Shown here piece by piece: positions 52,345-61,015 of a stretch of DNA of 64,000 nt. Made by a program: the position numbers and the translations under genes. Every line of letters starts with the position of its first letter. Position 1 is the stretch's first letter. The DNA lies in NCBI RefSeq assembly GCF_029278565.1, contig NZ_CP119559.1, positions 1,426,001 through 1,490,000 of the forward strand, given 5' to 3'. Source of the stretch: Haloarcula halophila (lineage in GTDB: Archaea > Halobacteriota > Halobacteria > Halobacteriales > Haloarculaceae). Under the pieces are notes generated by a model. It did not search any database and had not been told where the DNA came from. It worked only from the letters and a program-made list of their open reading frames with translations.

Positions 52345-52617
52345 ATGGCCAGTTCGACCCGCGAAGGCGATTCCGACCACGAGGACGAGATTCGGATGTG
52401 GCGCGAGGGCGACGACTGGGTCATCACCGACGTCGAAACTGGAGTCACGACCCAGGGCGAGACTCGCGAGCACGCGCTCGAGATGCTCGACGAAGCCGTC
52501 GCGCTCCACAAGGGCGAGATCGGTCGCGAACCGACCGACGAAGAACTCCGTGAACTGGGCATCGATCCGGACGACAACACAACCGGCGATACGGAGCTGC
52601 CGGATTTCATGCAGTAG
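52345..52617 (+). CDS. hicB: HicB-family antitoxin
   Basis: 90 residues. The HicB core is a beta-alpha-beta fold (EIRMWREGDDWVITDVETGVTTQGETREHALEMLDEAVALHKG) followed by an acidic tail. HicB binds and neutralises HicA. The C-terminal extension lacks a clear ribbon-helix-helix DNA-binding domain, so its autoregulatory role is uncertain. The partner hicA is frameshifted directly downstream. The TATA-like CGTTTATCC at about 52309 fits a short leader. Confidence 0.85.
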   Translation: MASSTREGDSDHEDEIRMWREGDDWVITDVETGVTTQGETREHALEMLDEAVALHKGEIGREPTDEELRELGIDPDDNTTGDTELPDFMQ

Positions 52618-52868
52618 ATGGGTCGACGGACCTTCTCGGGGATGGAAGTCGTGAAAGTGCTGGTCAACGTCGGGGCTTCGAGTGGCGACGAACAATCGGT
52701 GACCACGCACAACTCTACTACGTCCATCCGACCAACGACGACGACAGGCGACAGGTGACCGTGCCGCTCCACGACGAACTCAAACCCGGGACACTGCGAG
52801 ACATCGCAAACGGGGCTGGTGCGAACGACTTCGACACGTCCTGCGACTGGATCGATCACAACAGCTGA
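52618..52868 (+). pseudogene. hicA: hicA toxin pseudogene with a one-base deletion
   Basis: ATG 52618 follows the hicB stop directly. The first 19 codons (MGRRTFSGMEVVKVL) read as HicA; then the frame breaks at the G-run 52672-52675. Inserting one G restores GFEWRRTIGDHAQLYYVHP, then QVTVPLHDELKPGTLRDIA and IDHNS to a stop at 52868. This matches the intact HicA at 53023-53268 in motif order (GDHA with the catalytic His, TVPLHD, GTL, WID). The toxin is therefore lost unless the read has a base error. Confidence 0.85.
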
Positions 52869-53022
52869 AACGCCCGAGAGCAGATGTCTTAGATGAACCC
52901 GCCGGGGTTTCGTCACGCCGCGTGAAAGATTCGGACTAACCCCGACGCTGTGGTGCGGTCCAGGGATACCCCGACCGAACAACTCGTGAGTTCGGATTCG
53001 GCTCGATCCGTGACACCGATGT

Positions 53023-53268
53023 TCACCGATGCTCGTCGATCCACTCACACCACGCGTGGAAGTCGTTCGTACCACACTGGTCGGCAATGCGCTGCAGTGT
53101 TCCGACGCGGAGTCGGTCGTGGAGCGGTACGGTGACGGTCCGTTTCTCGCCAGCCTCGGGATGGGTGTACTTGAGAATTGCGTGGTCACCGCGTGTCCGG
53201 TCGTGGCGATACCCGAACTTCCGGAGGACGGTGACGATTTCACTGCCCGAAAAATCTCTCGTGACCAT
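53023..53268 (-). CDS. hicA: HicA-family mRNA interferase toxin
   Basis: 81 residues with a double-stranded RNA-binding-like fold: DFSGSEIVTVLRKFGYRHDRTRGDHAILKY (His in GDHA is the catalytic residue) and TVTVPLHDRLRVGTLQRIAD. HicA cleaves mRNA when HicB is degraded. The gene begins the base after the hicB stop (53269), so the pair is hicB-hicA on the minus strand, facing the broken pair at 52345-52868. Confidence 0.88.
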   Translation of the reverse strand: MVTRDFSGSEIVTVLRKFGYRHDRTRGDHAILKYTHPEAGEKRTVTVPLHDRLRVGTLQRIADQCGTNDFHAWCEWIDEHR

Positions 53269-53475
53269 TCACGAGTCCTCGAACCACGGCGCATCGGGTT
53301 CGGGAGCCGCTGTGTCCCCGGCTCTCGCTTCCTTGGTAAGCTCGATGGCTTCATCGAGGTTTTCGAGCGCCGCCGTCCGTGACGGTCCCTGACTCGCAAC
53401 ACCGGTTTCCTCGTCTACCGCCGACCACCAGCCATCGTCCTCTTCGATGAGACGGATCTCACGTCCGGTGCTCAT
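53269..53475 (-). CDS. hicB: HicB-family antitoxin
   Basis: 68 residues. The core IRLIEEDDGWWSAVDEETGVASQGPSRTAALENLDEAIELTKEA is the partial RNase H-like HicB fold without a DNA-binding extension. It binds HicA encoded directly downstream. The ATG at 53475 has a TATA-like TTATCTGATA 27 bases upstream. It shares the W-x-AxDxETGVxxQG-pattern with the other HicB but is shorter. Confidence 0.88.
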   Translation of the reverse strand: MSTGREIRLIEEDDGWWSAVDEETGVASQGPSRTAALENLDEAIELTKEARAGDTAAPEPDAPWFEDS

Positions 53476-53620
53476 ACAGCATGATACGCCTGAATATCAG
53501 ATAAGGGTTCGGCCGTGGTCGAAACGGGTGTGCGTCTAGTCCACGACGGATTCCAGGAGAGTTCATTGTGGGTGCGACTGGACAGCGGTAGAGGGCCTGA
53601 AAACTGTGATACGCTGGATA

Positions 53621-53692
53621 TGGACTCGCCGGGATTTGAACCCGGGGCCTCTTCCTTGCGAAGGAAGCGATCTGCCACTGATCTACGAGCCC
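53621..53692 (-). tRNA. tRNA-Ala (anticodon CGC)
   Basis: 72 bases on the minus strand. The acceptor stem GGGCTCG pairs with CGAGTCC and has the G3-U70 wobble that identifies tRNA-Ala. The anticodon stem-loop is CTTCC-TTCGCAA-GGAAG, anticodon CGC, reading GCG codons. The D-loop has AGTGGCA and the T-arm CCGGG-TTCAAAT-CCCGG. The discriminator is A and no CCA is encoded, as usual in archaea. A TATA-like GTTTTTACG lies about 31 bases upstream. Confidence 0.95.
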
Positions 53693-53718
53693 GCGCGTTT
53701 GCCTCTCGAACGCCGGGT

Positions 53719-53727
53719 CGTAAAAAC
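53719..53727 (-). promoter_or_regulatory. TATA-like box for tRNA-Ala
   Basis: Minus-strand GTTTTTACG is centred about 31 bases before the mature 5' end of the tRNA. Confidence 0.5.
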
Positions 53728-53903
53728 CCTGCGCGTGAGGGCGACCTTCGATAGCGATTCACACGGCGTGTGGACGTGTCCCGGCGTGCGGTTCGGTGCG
53801 GATGCGACCCGGCCTCACGGACGGATATCGAGGCCGACGCGACGATCAGTCCCGAGCCACGCCCTGTGGGCGCGCCTCGACCCTCGCGAAGCTGACGCTT
53901 CGC

Positions 53904-54215
53904 TCAGTCCTCGAGGACGATCTCGATGGAGACGTCGTTGGGCACCTGGATGCGCATTAGCTGGCGCAGTGCCCGTTCGTCGGCGTCGATATCGATCAGC
54001 CGCTTGTGGACCCGCATCTCCCAGTGTTCCCACGTCGCAGTCCCTTCACCGTCGGGGGACTTGCGTGTGGGGACTTCCAGCGTCTTGGTGGGGAGCGGGA
54101 CCGGCCCCGACAGCTCGACACCGGTCTTCTCGGCGATCTCCCGCACGTCGGCGCAGATGTTGTCGAGGTCGTCGGGGCTCGTGCCTGCGAGCCGAACGCG
54201 TGCCTGCTGGGACAT
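53904..54215 (-). CDS. rpsJ: 30S ribosomal protein S10 (uS10)
   Basis: 103 residues: [20 protein letters not shown], then GPVPLPTKT and a conserved HKRLIDID segment. It binds 16S rRNA in the small-subunit head. It lies three bases after the EF-1A stop, as in the tuf-rpsJ order common in archaea, so the two are co-transcribed. Full length for the family. Confidence 0.97.
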   Translation of the reverse strand: MSQQARVRLAGTSPDDLDNICADVREIAEKTGVELSGPVPLPTKTLEVPTRKSPDGEGTATWEHWEMRVHKRLIDIDADERALRQLMRIQVPNDVSIEIVLED

Positions 54216-54218
54216 GTG

Positions 54219-55484
54219 TTATCGCTCGTTGACGCTGAGGACCTTACCAGCAGCGATGGTCTGACCCATGTCGCGGATGGCGAAGGAGCCGAGCTCCGGG
54301 ATCTCGCCGGACGGCTCGATGCTGAGCGGCTTCTGCGGACGAACCGTGACGACTGCAGCGTCGCCGTTCTGGATGAAGTCGGGGTTCTCCTCGGCGACCT
54401 CGCCGGAGGCGGGGTCGATCTTCTGGTCCAGGGACTCGATGGTACAGGCGACCTGTGCCGTGTGAGCGTGGAAGACCGGCGTGTACCCCTCGGTGATCAC
54501 CGACGGGTGCTGCATGACGACGATCTGGGCCTGGAACGTCTCGGCGACCGACGGCGGGTCGTCGGCCGGACCACAGACGTCACCGCGGCGGATGTCGTCC
54601 TTGCCGATGCCACGGACGTTGAACCCGACGTTGTCACCGGGCTCGGCCTTCGGGACTTCCTCGTGGTGCATCTCGACGGTCTTGACCTCGCCGCCGACGT
54701 CGCTTGGCTGGAACGAGACGTTGTCGCCCGTGTTCAGGATACCCGTCTCGACACGGCCGACCGGGACCGTCCCGATACCGGAGATGGTGTAGACGTCCTG
54801 GATCGGTAGGCGAAGCGGCGCGTCCGTCGGCGGTTCCGGCGCCGGCAGTTCGTTGAGTGCCTCGATGAGGATCTCGCCGTCGTACCAGTCCGTGTGCTCG
54901 GACTCGCTGGCGATGTTGTCGCCCTCGAACGCCGAGACCGGGATGAACTTCGCGTTCTCCGTGTCGAAGCGGACCTGGTTGAGGAGGTCCTTGACCTCCT
55001 CGACGACCTGCTTGTACTCGGACTCGCCGTAGTCGACGAGGTCCATCTTGTTGACGGCGACGATGAGTTCGCCGATGCCAAGCGTTCGGGCCAGGAAGAC
55101 GTGTTCCTGGGTCTGGGGCTGAACACCGTCGTCGGCGGCGACGACGAGAACAGCGTTGTCGGCCTGGCTCGCGCCCGTGATCATGTTCTTCACGAAGTCA
55201 CGGTGGCCGGGACAGTCGACGATGGTGAAGTCGTAGGTGTCCGTGCTGAACTCCTGGTGGGCGATGTCGATGGTGACACCACGCTCTCGCTCCTCGGCGA
55301 GGTTGTCCATGACGTAGGCGAACTCGAAGCCGCCCTTGCCCTTCTCTTCTGCTTCTTCCTTGTGCTGTTCGATGACGTGCTCCGGTACCGATCCTGTCTC
55401 GTACAGGAGGCGGCCGACGAGCGTGCTCTTTCCGTGGTCGACGTGGCCGATGATGGCCAGGTTCTGGTGTTGTTCGTCGCTCAT
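54219..55484 (-). CDS. tuf: Translation elongation factor EF-1 alpha
   Basis: 421 residues. GTPase motifs are GHVDHGKST near residue 14, the DIAHQ effector loop region, [12 protein letters not shown] and a GDN-type domain III. EF-1A delivers aminoacyl-tRNA to the ribosome. The start is ATG 55484; a TATA-like TTCATAAAAT-type box lies about 55 bases before the ATG, implying a leader of about 28 bases. It is first in the tuf-rpsJ unit. Confidence 0.97.
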   Translation of the reverse strand: MSDEQHQNLAIIGHVDHGKSTLVGRLLYETGSVPEHVIEQHKEEAEEKGKGGFEFAYVMDNLAEERERGVTIDIAHQEFSTDTYDFTIVDCPGHRDFVKNMITGASQADNAVLVVAADDGVQPQTQEHVFLARTLGIGELIVAVNKMDLVDYGESEYKQVVEEVKDLLNQVRFDTENAKFIPVSAFEGDNIASESEHTDWYDGEILIEALNELPAPEPPTDAPLRLPIQDVYTISGIGTVPVGRVETGILNTGDNVSFQPSDVGGEVKTVEMHHEEVPKAEPGDNVGFNVRGIGKDDIRRGDVCGPADDPPSVAETFQAQIVVMQHPSVITEGYTPVFHAHTAQVACTIESLDQKIDPASGEVAEENPDFIQNGDAAVVTVRPQKPLSIEPSGEIPELGSFAIRDMGQTIAAGKVLSVNER

Positions 55485-55533
55485 TGTTGAATCTCACGCG
55501 CAGGGGCGCTGTATCGGAATCTTTAGCCGGTGG

Positions 55534-55543
55534 TTCATAAAAT
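55534..55543 (-). promoter_or_regulatory. TATA-like box of tuf
   Basis: Minus-strand ATTTTATGAA is centred about 55 bases before ATG 55484, so unlike most genes here tuf should have a short leader. Confidence 0.45.
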
Positions 55544-55660
55544 CATTTCGAAAGCGAGCAGGCGTCATCCCCGCGCTATCGTGCGGTTCGACATGACGTG
55601 TCATGATGTGGGTTGGAGAGCGGCCGACAACGACGGACTACTGAAAGACCGGACCAGGCA

Positions 55661-55676
55661 ATCCCGGCGAGTCCAC
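55661..55676. repeat. 16-bp copy of the tRNA-Ala 3' end
   Basis: AATCCCGGCGAGTCCA. Its reverse complement equals 53621-53636 exactly. Inverted relative to the tRNA gene. Confidence 0.6.
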
Positions 55677-55843
55677 CCAACTCATTCCGTTCGTTTCCTC
55701 GCCGACTTCCCGTTCGCTACGCTCACGGCAGTCCCGTCGAGCTGGATAGACAGAGGACGCCACGGATCGTTTCTCGCGAAAGTCAGACCCGGATGGGTCC
55801 TATGACACCACTGGAAAATGCGTCTGTGGTCGGTTCGCCCGGA

Positions 55844-56239
55844 CTACAGCGCTTCCTCGATGGAGCGCGCGATGTCGGCAAAGATCGGTAGTTCGACGGT
55901 CTCCTCGGAGTAGGCCTTGTACGCCAGGAAGATGAACGCGACGAACATAGCCAGGTTGAACACGCCCATGATCAGGCCAGCCAGCAGCGCGATTGTTCCC
56001 GGTAAGGACCCGGTTATGAATCCCACTGCAAACCGGAAGACGTACAGACCGATCCCGAAGGCAACGGCCTGTGCCGCGTTGAATCGCAGGAACTCGTTGC
56101 CGTCTTCCTCGACGAAGAGGAAGATCAGCGCGATCGGCCACAGGATGTAGCCGATCGCAGCCGCGATGTTCGCCGAGAGTCCGAACACCGCGTCGTCAGC
56201 TTCCGCACCTGGCACCACCGTATCTGATTGCGTCGCCAT
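55844..56239 (-). CDS. DUF4870-type membrane protein
   Basis: 131 residues from ATG 56239. Three membrane spans fit DUF4870: AAAIGYILWPIALIFLFVEED, NAAQAVAFGIGLYVFRFAVGF and IALLAGLIMGVFNLAMFVAFIFLAYKAYS. The FLRFNAAQA motif after span 1 is typical. Function is unknown, perhaps membrane stress. It has a clear TATA box (56262-56272) and a leaderless start. It is convergent-upstream of EF-1A on the same strand but separated by 359 bases. Confidence 0.8.
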   Translation of the reverse strand: MATQSDTVVPGAEADDAVFGLSANIAAAIGYILWPIALIFLFVEEDGNEFLRFNAAQAVAFGIGLYVFRFAVGFITGSLPGTIALLAGLIMGVFNLAMFVAFIFLAYKAYSEETVELPIFADIARSIEEAL

Positions 56240-56261
56240 ATATCCGGACTCTACACGATCG

Positions 56262-56272
56262 CATATAATAAT
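56262..56272 (-). promoter_or_regulatory. TATA box of the DUF4870 gene
   Basis: Minus-strand ATTATTATATG is centred about 28 bases before ATG 56239. Leaderless spacing. Confidence 0.6.
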
Positions 56273-56402
56273 TTCCCTCAGAGCGACAGGTGTTATAATC
56301 CGGCGATCGTTCGATCCTTCGACATATCTTGGCCGTCGGTAAAACGGATGACGACACCTGGTTTCAAAAGCGTATAGGCAGTACTGGTCAGCTCTCGGAT
56401 AG

Positions 56403-57353
56403 CTACTGCCCGAGTCGACCGACATCTGCGAGGACGGCACTCGCGGTTTCAGGGCCACCGGCACCGCGACCGGAGATGTTGAGCCGACCGGCGTGTTCGG
56501 TCTCCAGTTGGACGATGTTGCGCGTCCCCGACGGCGCAAGCGGTGCGTTCTCCGGCACCAGTCGGGGGCCGACGCGGACCTCTCCCTCGGCGACTTCGGC
56601 GATGAGGCGGATCGTCCGCCCCTCCTCTTGGGCGAGTTCGAGGGCGCTGCCCGCGATGTCCTGGATCCCCTCGACCTCGGCGTCTTCGAGCGTGTACTCC
56701 CGGCCGTCGTCGGCCAGGACGTTGGCGACGATGACACCTTTCAAGGCTGCGTCGGTGCCGTCGACGTCGAACGTCGGGTCGGCCTCGGCGACGCCCAGGT
56801 CCTGGGCCTCCGCGAGAACGTGTTCGTATCCCAGCCCTTCTGCGGCCATCCGCGAGAGGATGAAGTTCGCCGTCCCGTTGAGGACTCCCCGGACCGCGGT
56901 GATGTGTTCCGGATCGAAGTCGTCGATCGTCGAGAGGACCGGCATCGCACCGCCGACGGTCGCCTCGAACAGGACCGTCCCCTCGCTTTCCGCTTCGAGT
57001 TCCCGGACATCCGCGTACCGTTCGGCGACCGGTCCCTTGTTCGCGAGGACCACGTGTCGGTCCCGTTGAAGCGCGGTCTTGAGGTGGCCGAAACCGGGTT
57101 CGGCATCACCAAGCGTCGTCGGCGTCGCCTCGACGAGGACGTCGTATGGCGCCTGGAGGGCGTCTTCGGGTGCTTCGTCACCGACGATGCCGTCCGTTGC
57201 TTTCCGGTCCAGAACGGCCGCCGTATCGAGACCGTCCGGATCGATCGCGGCGCTCCGTGAGTCCGAGAACGCAGTGACGGTGTGGCCGTAGTCGGCCGCG
57301 AGTTCGACGACCGACCCGCCGACCGCGCCGGCACCCATTACTGCCAGCCTCAT
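56403..57353 (-). CDS. hom: Homoserine dehydrogenase
   Basis: 316 residues. The N-terminal Rossmann motif is LAVMGAGAVGGSVVE. The middle contains VVLANKGPVAE and GGAMPVLSTIDDF, and the catalytic segment is GVLNGTANFILSRM with EAQDLGVAEADPTFDVDG. It reduces aspartate semialdehyde to homoserine for Thr and Met. There is no C-terminal ACT domain; that function is supplied by the separate ACT protein upstream, whose stop overlaps the ATG (57350-57353). Confidence 0.95.
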   Translation of the reverse strand: MRLAVMGAGAVGGSVVELAADYGHTVTAFSDSRSAAIDPDGLDTAAVLDRKATDGIVGDEAPEDALQAPYDVLVEATPTTLGDAEPGFGHLKTALQRDRHVVLANKGPVAERYADVRELEAESEGTVLFEATVGGAMPVLSTIDDFDPEHITAVRGVLNGTANFILSRMAAEGLGYEHVLAEAQDLGVAEADPTFDVDGTDAALKGVIVANVLADDGREYTLEDAEVEGIQDIAGSALELAQEEGRTIRLIAEVAEGEVRVGPRLVPENAPLAPSGTRNIVQLETEHAGRLNISGRGAGGPETASAVLADVGRLGQ

Positions 57354-57886
57354 AGTTCACCCCCGGCGGCCAGTGGTTCGATGACACGTAGCTCCTTTTC
57401 GGCCGCGATATCTCTGATCGTTTCCATCACTGACTCGGTCGCGTTCTGTTCGGTCGCCAATCTGATCCGTGCGCTGGAGGTGGCGTCCTCGGTCCCTTCG
57501 GGCGCCGACAACGAGAGGTCCGTCACCGTCGCGTCTGTATGCTCCTGGATGCGCGAGAGCGTATCCGAGAGGTCCGTGTTGATGAGATGCCCCGTGAGGA
57601 CGACCGTCAGTGTCTCGCTGTAACGCTCGGCGCCAGCCTGGATGACGTTGATGCCCGCGTCGCGCAACGCGTCGACGATACCGTCGAACCGTTCGGGGGT
57701 CGCCTCCATGTCGACCTCCACGGGGATGTGCCCGCGGGGCGTGACATTGCCCCGTTCGTGGAAGATAGAGAGGAGGTTACCGCCGTTGTCGGCGATGGGC
57801 CCGAGCGCCCGCAACAGTTCACCCGGCTCGTCGACCAGTTCGAGCCGAACTGTGTAGGACCGAACCTCGTCGGTCGAGTCGCTCAT
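57350..57886 (-). CDS. ACT-domain regulatory protein
   Basis: 178 residues. The first ~75 are a recognisable ACT fold (SYTVRLELVDEPGELLRALGPIADNGGNLLSIFHERGN). The rest is less regular and may be a second ACT unit (VVLTGHLINTDLSDTLSRIQEHTDATV). ACT domains bind amino acids and control partner enzymes. The four-base overlap with hom makes it very likely to act as the Thr-responsive subunit of homoserine dehydrogenase. The N-terminus MSDSTDEVRSY is typical for haloarchaeal proteins. Confidence 0.88.
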   Translation of the reverse strand: MSDSTDEVRSYTVRLELVDEPGELLRALGPIADNGGNLLSIFHERGNVTPRGHIPVEVDMEATPERFDGIVDALRDAGINVIQAGAERYSETLTVVLTGHLINTDLSDTLSRIQEHTDATVTDLSLSAPEGTEDATSSARIRLATEQNATESVMETIRDIAAEKELRVIEPLAAGGEL

Positions 57887-57934
57887 CGCCCGCTCACCTC
57901 CTGTGGAGTATCTCCGCTCATTGTCGGTGACTCA

Positions 57935-58143
57935 GAGGGGGTAGCTATAAGAATCCCAGCGTTTCGTGCGAGCGGATAGACTGCACTGACGACCGGAGCG
58001 TACTGGCGGTCACCCATCACGTCGGGACCTTCGAGGGACTGATCGACCGACTCACCGTCTTCGACCGGGGCGAGAGCCGCTACGACGGCCCCGTCGACAC
58101 CGAGATCGGCGCCCGCGAACAGTACCTCTCGATCGTCGGTTAG
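57935..58143 (+). pseudogene. Possible 5'-truncated gene remnant
   Basis: A plus-strand frame open from about 57935 to TAG 58141-58143 lacks a good start. Its last ~45 codons have strongly GC-rich third positions and a protein-like sequence (VLAVTHHVGTFEGLIDRLTVF ... DTEIGAREQYLSIVG). I do not recognise the family. It may be the tail of a gene whose front is lost, or a small gene with an unusual start. Confidence 0.3.
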
Positions 58144-58358
58144 GGGAGAAACTCCTCGTAGATGTCGTCGATCCACTCGTTGAACTGCTCGCCCCGCGGG
58201 GACCCCCACGGGTTCCGCGAGAAGTAGTAGATCGCCGCAAACAGCGTCGAGAGCCACAGCGCGATCGCCGGGCCGAGGATGGACTGCCAGATAAACGTCG
58301 ACGTGCCGGCGATCAGCGCCGCGATCAGGAGGTCCACCAGTTGGTAGAGTCGGCTCAT
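58140..58358 (-). CDS. Small membrane protein, 72 aa
   Basis: Two adjacent hydrophobic spans (LIAALIAGTSTFIWQSILG and ALWLSTLFAAIYYF) are followed by a polar-acidic tail (NEWIDDIYEEFLP). No family recognised. A CGTTTAGG box (58382-58389) 28 bases upstream supports a leaderless start. It is convergent with the possible remnant on the other strand. Confidence 0.6.
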   Translation of the reverse strand: MSRLYQLVDLLIAALIAGTSTFIWQSILGPAIALWLSTLFAAIYYFSRNPWGSPRGEQFNEWIDDIYEEFLP

Positions 58359-58381
58359 ACCGATCGTTGGCCCGAGAGGAG

Positions 58382-58389
58382 CCTAAACG
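58382..58389 (-). promoter_or_regulatory. TATA-like box for the 72-aa membrane protein
   Basis: Minus-strand CGTTTAGG is centred about 28 bases before ATG 58358. Confidence 0.45.
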
Positions 58390-58634
58390 TATGGGAAGAG
58401 AGAGGCGAGGTGTAGCGGTCTGTCGAGTGTGCCGAACTCACCCCGACGGTGCGGGCCAGTGTTTCCGAGTGAGTCGTCGGACTGCGGAGGGACAAGCGTA
58501 CCGCGCGAACATCGTGAGCACGGTCTCACGGGACCGAACGAATCGAGGTCCCGCCTTTTTCCCAGCTTTTTGCAGCGGGGGTTCCCGCAGCGAGCGGAGC
58601 GAGCGCGGAAACTCCCGTTCCAGAAAGTGGAGTC

Positions 58635-60824
58635 TTAGAAGTAGTCGATCGCTTCCGGCAGCTCGGTCTTCATCCCCTTTCGCGTGCGGATCTCGGTGAT
58701 CTTGTCGGGCTGGAGGTTGTCGGCCATGACCTGGAAGCCGGCGTTCTCGGTGTTCCAGGAGGCACGGCCCTCGGTGGCCGAGCGGATGTCACTGGAGAAG
58801 CCGATCATCTCGTCGACGGGCGCGACGCCCTCGACGACCATCAGGTCGCCTTCCTGGTACATGTCGTCGACGCGGCCACGACGGCCCTGGATCTCGCCGC
58901 TCGCGGCGCCCATGTGATCGTTGGGTACGTCGATACGGACCTGCTGGATCGGCTCCAGCAGTTTGATGTCGGCGTCGATCAGTGCGTTGTGGACGGCCTC
59001 CCGGACTGCCGGGATGACCTGTGCCGGACCGCGGTGGATGGCGTCCTCGTGGAGCCGCGCGTCGTGGAGCCGGATGAGCGAGCCCTGGACCGGCTCCGCA
59101 GCGAGGGGACCGTCGTCGAGGGCCTCTTCGAGCCCTTCGATGACCAGTTCCATCGTCTCGTTGAGGTGCTGGATCCCCTTCGTGTCGTCGATGAGGACGT
59201 TCGTCCCGTGGATGTGTTCGACGTTCTGGGAGGTGTCCTTGTCCATGCCGGCGTCCTGGAGAGCCTCACGGCGCTCCAGTTCGGGCATGTCCATCGAGGC
59301 TTCGCCGAGCTTGATCGTCTCGACGATGTCCTCGTTGAGCGGCTCGATGGTGATGTAGAACCGGTTGTGGTTGTTCGGCGAGCGGCCCTCGACCTCGCGG
59401 GAGCTGGACTGGGGGGCCTCGCGATAGACGACGATCGGCTCCCCGGTGTTGATCGGGATGCCCTGGTTGCGCTCGATGCGCTGTCCGATGACCTCCAGGT
59501 GGAGCTCACCCTGGCCGGAGATGAGGTGTTCGCCGGTGTCCTCGTTGATCTCGACCTGGATCGTCGGGTCTTCCTTGGCGACCTGCTGGAGCGTCTCGAT
59601 GAGCTTCGGCAGGTCGTCCATGTTCTGTGCCTCGACGGACTTCGTGATGACCGGCTCCGAGATGTGTTCGATAGACTCGAAGGGAGTCATCTCGATGCTC
59701 GAAACGGTCGAGCCGGCGATAGCGTCTTTGAGGCCGGTGACGGCGGCGATGTTGCCGGCGGGGACGTGTTCGACCTCCTCGCGCTCGCCACCCATGTAGA
59801 TCCCGACGCTCTGGATGCGGTTCTTGCCGGCGGTCCCGGAGACGTACAGCTCCTGGCCCTTCTCCAGGGTTCCGGAGAAGACACGGCCGGCAGCGATCTC
59901 GCCGGCGTGGGGGTCGACACCGATGTCGGTGACCATCAGGACGACTTCGCCGTCCTCGTTGACGAGCCGCATGTCGTCGGCGAGTTCCGAGTCCGCGTCC
60001 CCACGCCAGATACGCGGGACACGACGGGGCTGGGCGTCGACGGGGTTCGGGAAGTGCTCACAGACCATGTCGAGCACGACGTCGGACAGCGGCGTGCGCT
60101 CGTGGAGTTCCTGGCGCTTGTCGGCGCGTTCGAGCTCCATGATCTCGCCGAAGTCCATCCCGGTGCGTTGCATCGAGGGCATCGAGACGCCCCACTTGTA
60201 CAGCGCCGACCCGAAGCCGACGGTCCCCTCCTCGACGGAGACGGTCCAGTCGTCGTCGATGTCGTCCATCTCCTCGGTCATCCCGCGGATGAGCTCGTTG
60301 ACGTCACGGATGACAGCGAGCAGGCGCTCCTGCATCTCTTCGGGGCCTTCCTGCAGCTCCGAGATGAGGCGGTCGACCTTGTTGATGAACAGGGTCGGCT
60401 TGACGCCCTCACGGAGCGCCTGGCGCAGCACCGTCTCGGTCTGTGGCATGGCGCCCTCGACGGCGTCGACGACGACGAGCGCACCGTCGACCGCACGCAT
60501 CGCGCGGGTCACGTCGCCACCGAAGTCGACGTGGCCCGGCGTGTCGATGAGGTTGATGAGGTGGTTCTGGTCCTCGTACTCGTGGGTCATCGAGACGTTC
60601 GCGGCGTCGATGGTGATCCCACGTTCCTGCTCGTCCTCCTCGGTGTCCATCGCGAGCTGTTCGCCCGCGGTGTCGTCGGAGATCATGCCGGCACCGGCCA
60701 GCAGGTTGTCAGTCAGCGTCGTCTTCCCGTGGTCGACGTGAGCAGCGATGGCGATGTTCCGGATGTACTCCGGGTCGTTCATCAGTGTCTCACATTCCTG
60801 AACGATTTTCTTACGTCGGCCCAT
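58635..60824 (-). CDS. fusA: Translation elongation factor EF-2
   Basis: 729 residues from ATG 60824 ([20 protein letters not shown]). GTPase motifs are [18 protein letters not shown] and NKVDR. The diphthamide target His lies in [13 protein letters not shown]. Domains IV and V are complete, with the C-terminus [11 protein letters not shown]-2 drives translocation. It is related to the nearby S7 and EF-1A in the str-type region, but other genes are interspersed. Confidence 0.97.
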   Translation of the reverse strand: MGRRKKIVQECETLMNDPEYIRNIAIAAHVDHGKTTLTDNLLAGAGMISDDTAGEQLAMDTEEDEQERGITIDAANVSMTHEYEDQNHLINLIDTPGHVDFGGDVTRAMRAVDGALVVVDAVEGAMPQTETVLRQALREGVKPTLFINKVDRLISELQEGPEEMQERLLAVIRDVNELIRGMTEEMDDIDDDWTVSVEEGTVGFGSALYKWGVSMPSMQRTGMDFGEIMELERADKRQELHERTPLSDVVLDMVCEHFPNPVDAQPRRVPRIWRGDADSELADDMRLVNEDGEVVLMVTDIGVDPHAGEIAAGRVFSGTLEKGQELYVSGTAGKNRIQSVGIYMGGEREEVEHVPAGNIAAVTGLKDAIAGSTVSSIEMTPFESIEHISEPVITKSVEAQNMDDLPKLIETLQQVAKEDPTIQVEINEDTGEHLISGQGELHLEVIGQRIERNQGIPINTGEPIVVYREAPQSSSREVEGRSPNNHNRFYITIEPLNEDIVETIKLGEASMDMPELERREALQDAGMDKDTSQNVEHIHGTNVLIDDTKGIQHLNETMELVIEGLEEALDDGPLAAEPVQGSLIRLHDARLHEDAIHRGPAQVIPAVREAVHNALIDADIKLLEPIQQVRIDVPNDHMGAASGEIQGRRGRVDDMYQEGDLMVVEGVAPVDEMIGFSSDIRSATEGRASWNTENAGFQVMADNLQPDKITEIRTRKGMKTELPEAIDYF

Positions 60825-61015
60825 TATACAGAAGAGTATCAACAGGAGGGTCAAAAGGATAGTGTTTCGCCACGACCGGACGGCTGATTCCGGCAGTTAC
60901 GCGTGCTACTCTCACTCATTCGAGGTATTCCGTTCCGGCCTGATCGTTTCTTCCCGAGCGTGGAGAACGGAACGGCCGTGGATTAATGGTATCCCATCCC
61001 CTGTGAACGACACAC

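Larger units (their letters stand above)
55485..55843. other. Intergenic region upstream of EF-1A
   Basis: 359 bases. It holds the tuf promoter, a 16-bp piece identical to the tRNA-Ala 3' end (55661-55676, opposite orientation), and the string CGTTCGCTACGCTCACGG common in haloarchaeal spacers. No ORF is convincing. Confidence 0.5.

Noticed and set aside
58540-58620. GCAGCGAGCGGAGCGAGCGCGG repeats-like run taken as a terminator
   Set aside because: Short GAGCGNAGCGAG strings are common spacer sequence in haloarchaea, and the T-run lies on the wrong side for EF-2.
58914-60887. A 657-codon open frame opposite EF-2
   Set aside because: Antisense to EF-2. Its repeated D, L and V runs mirror EF-2 codons, and it has no domain.
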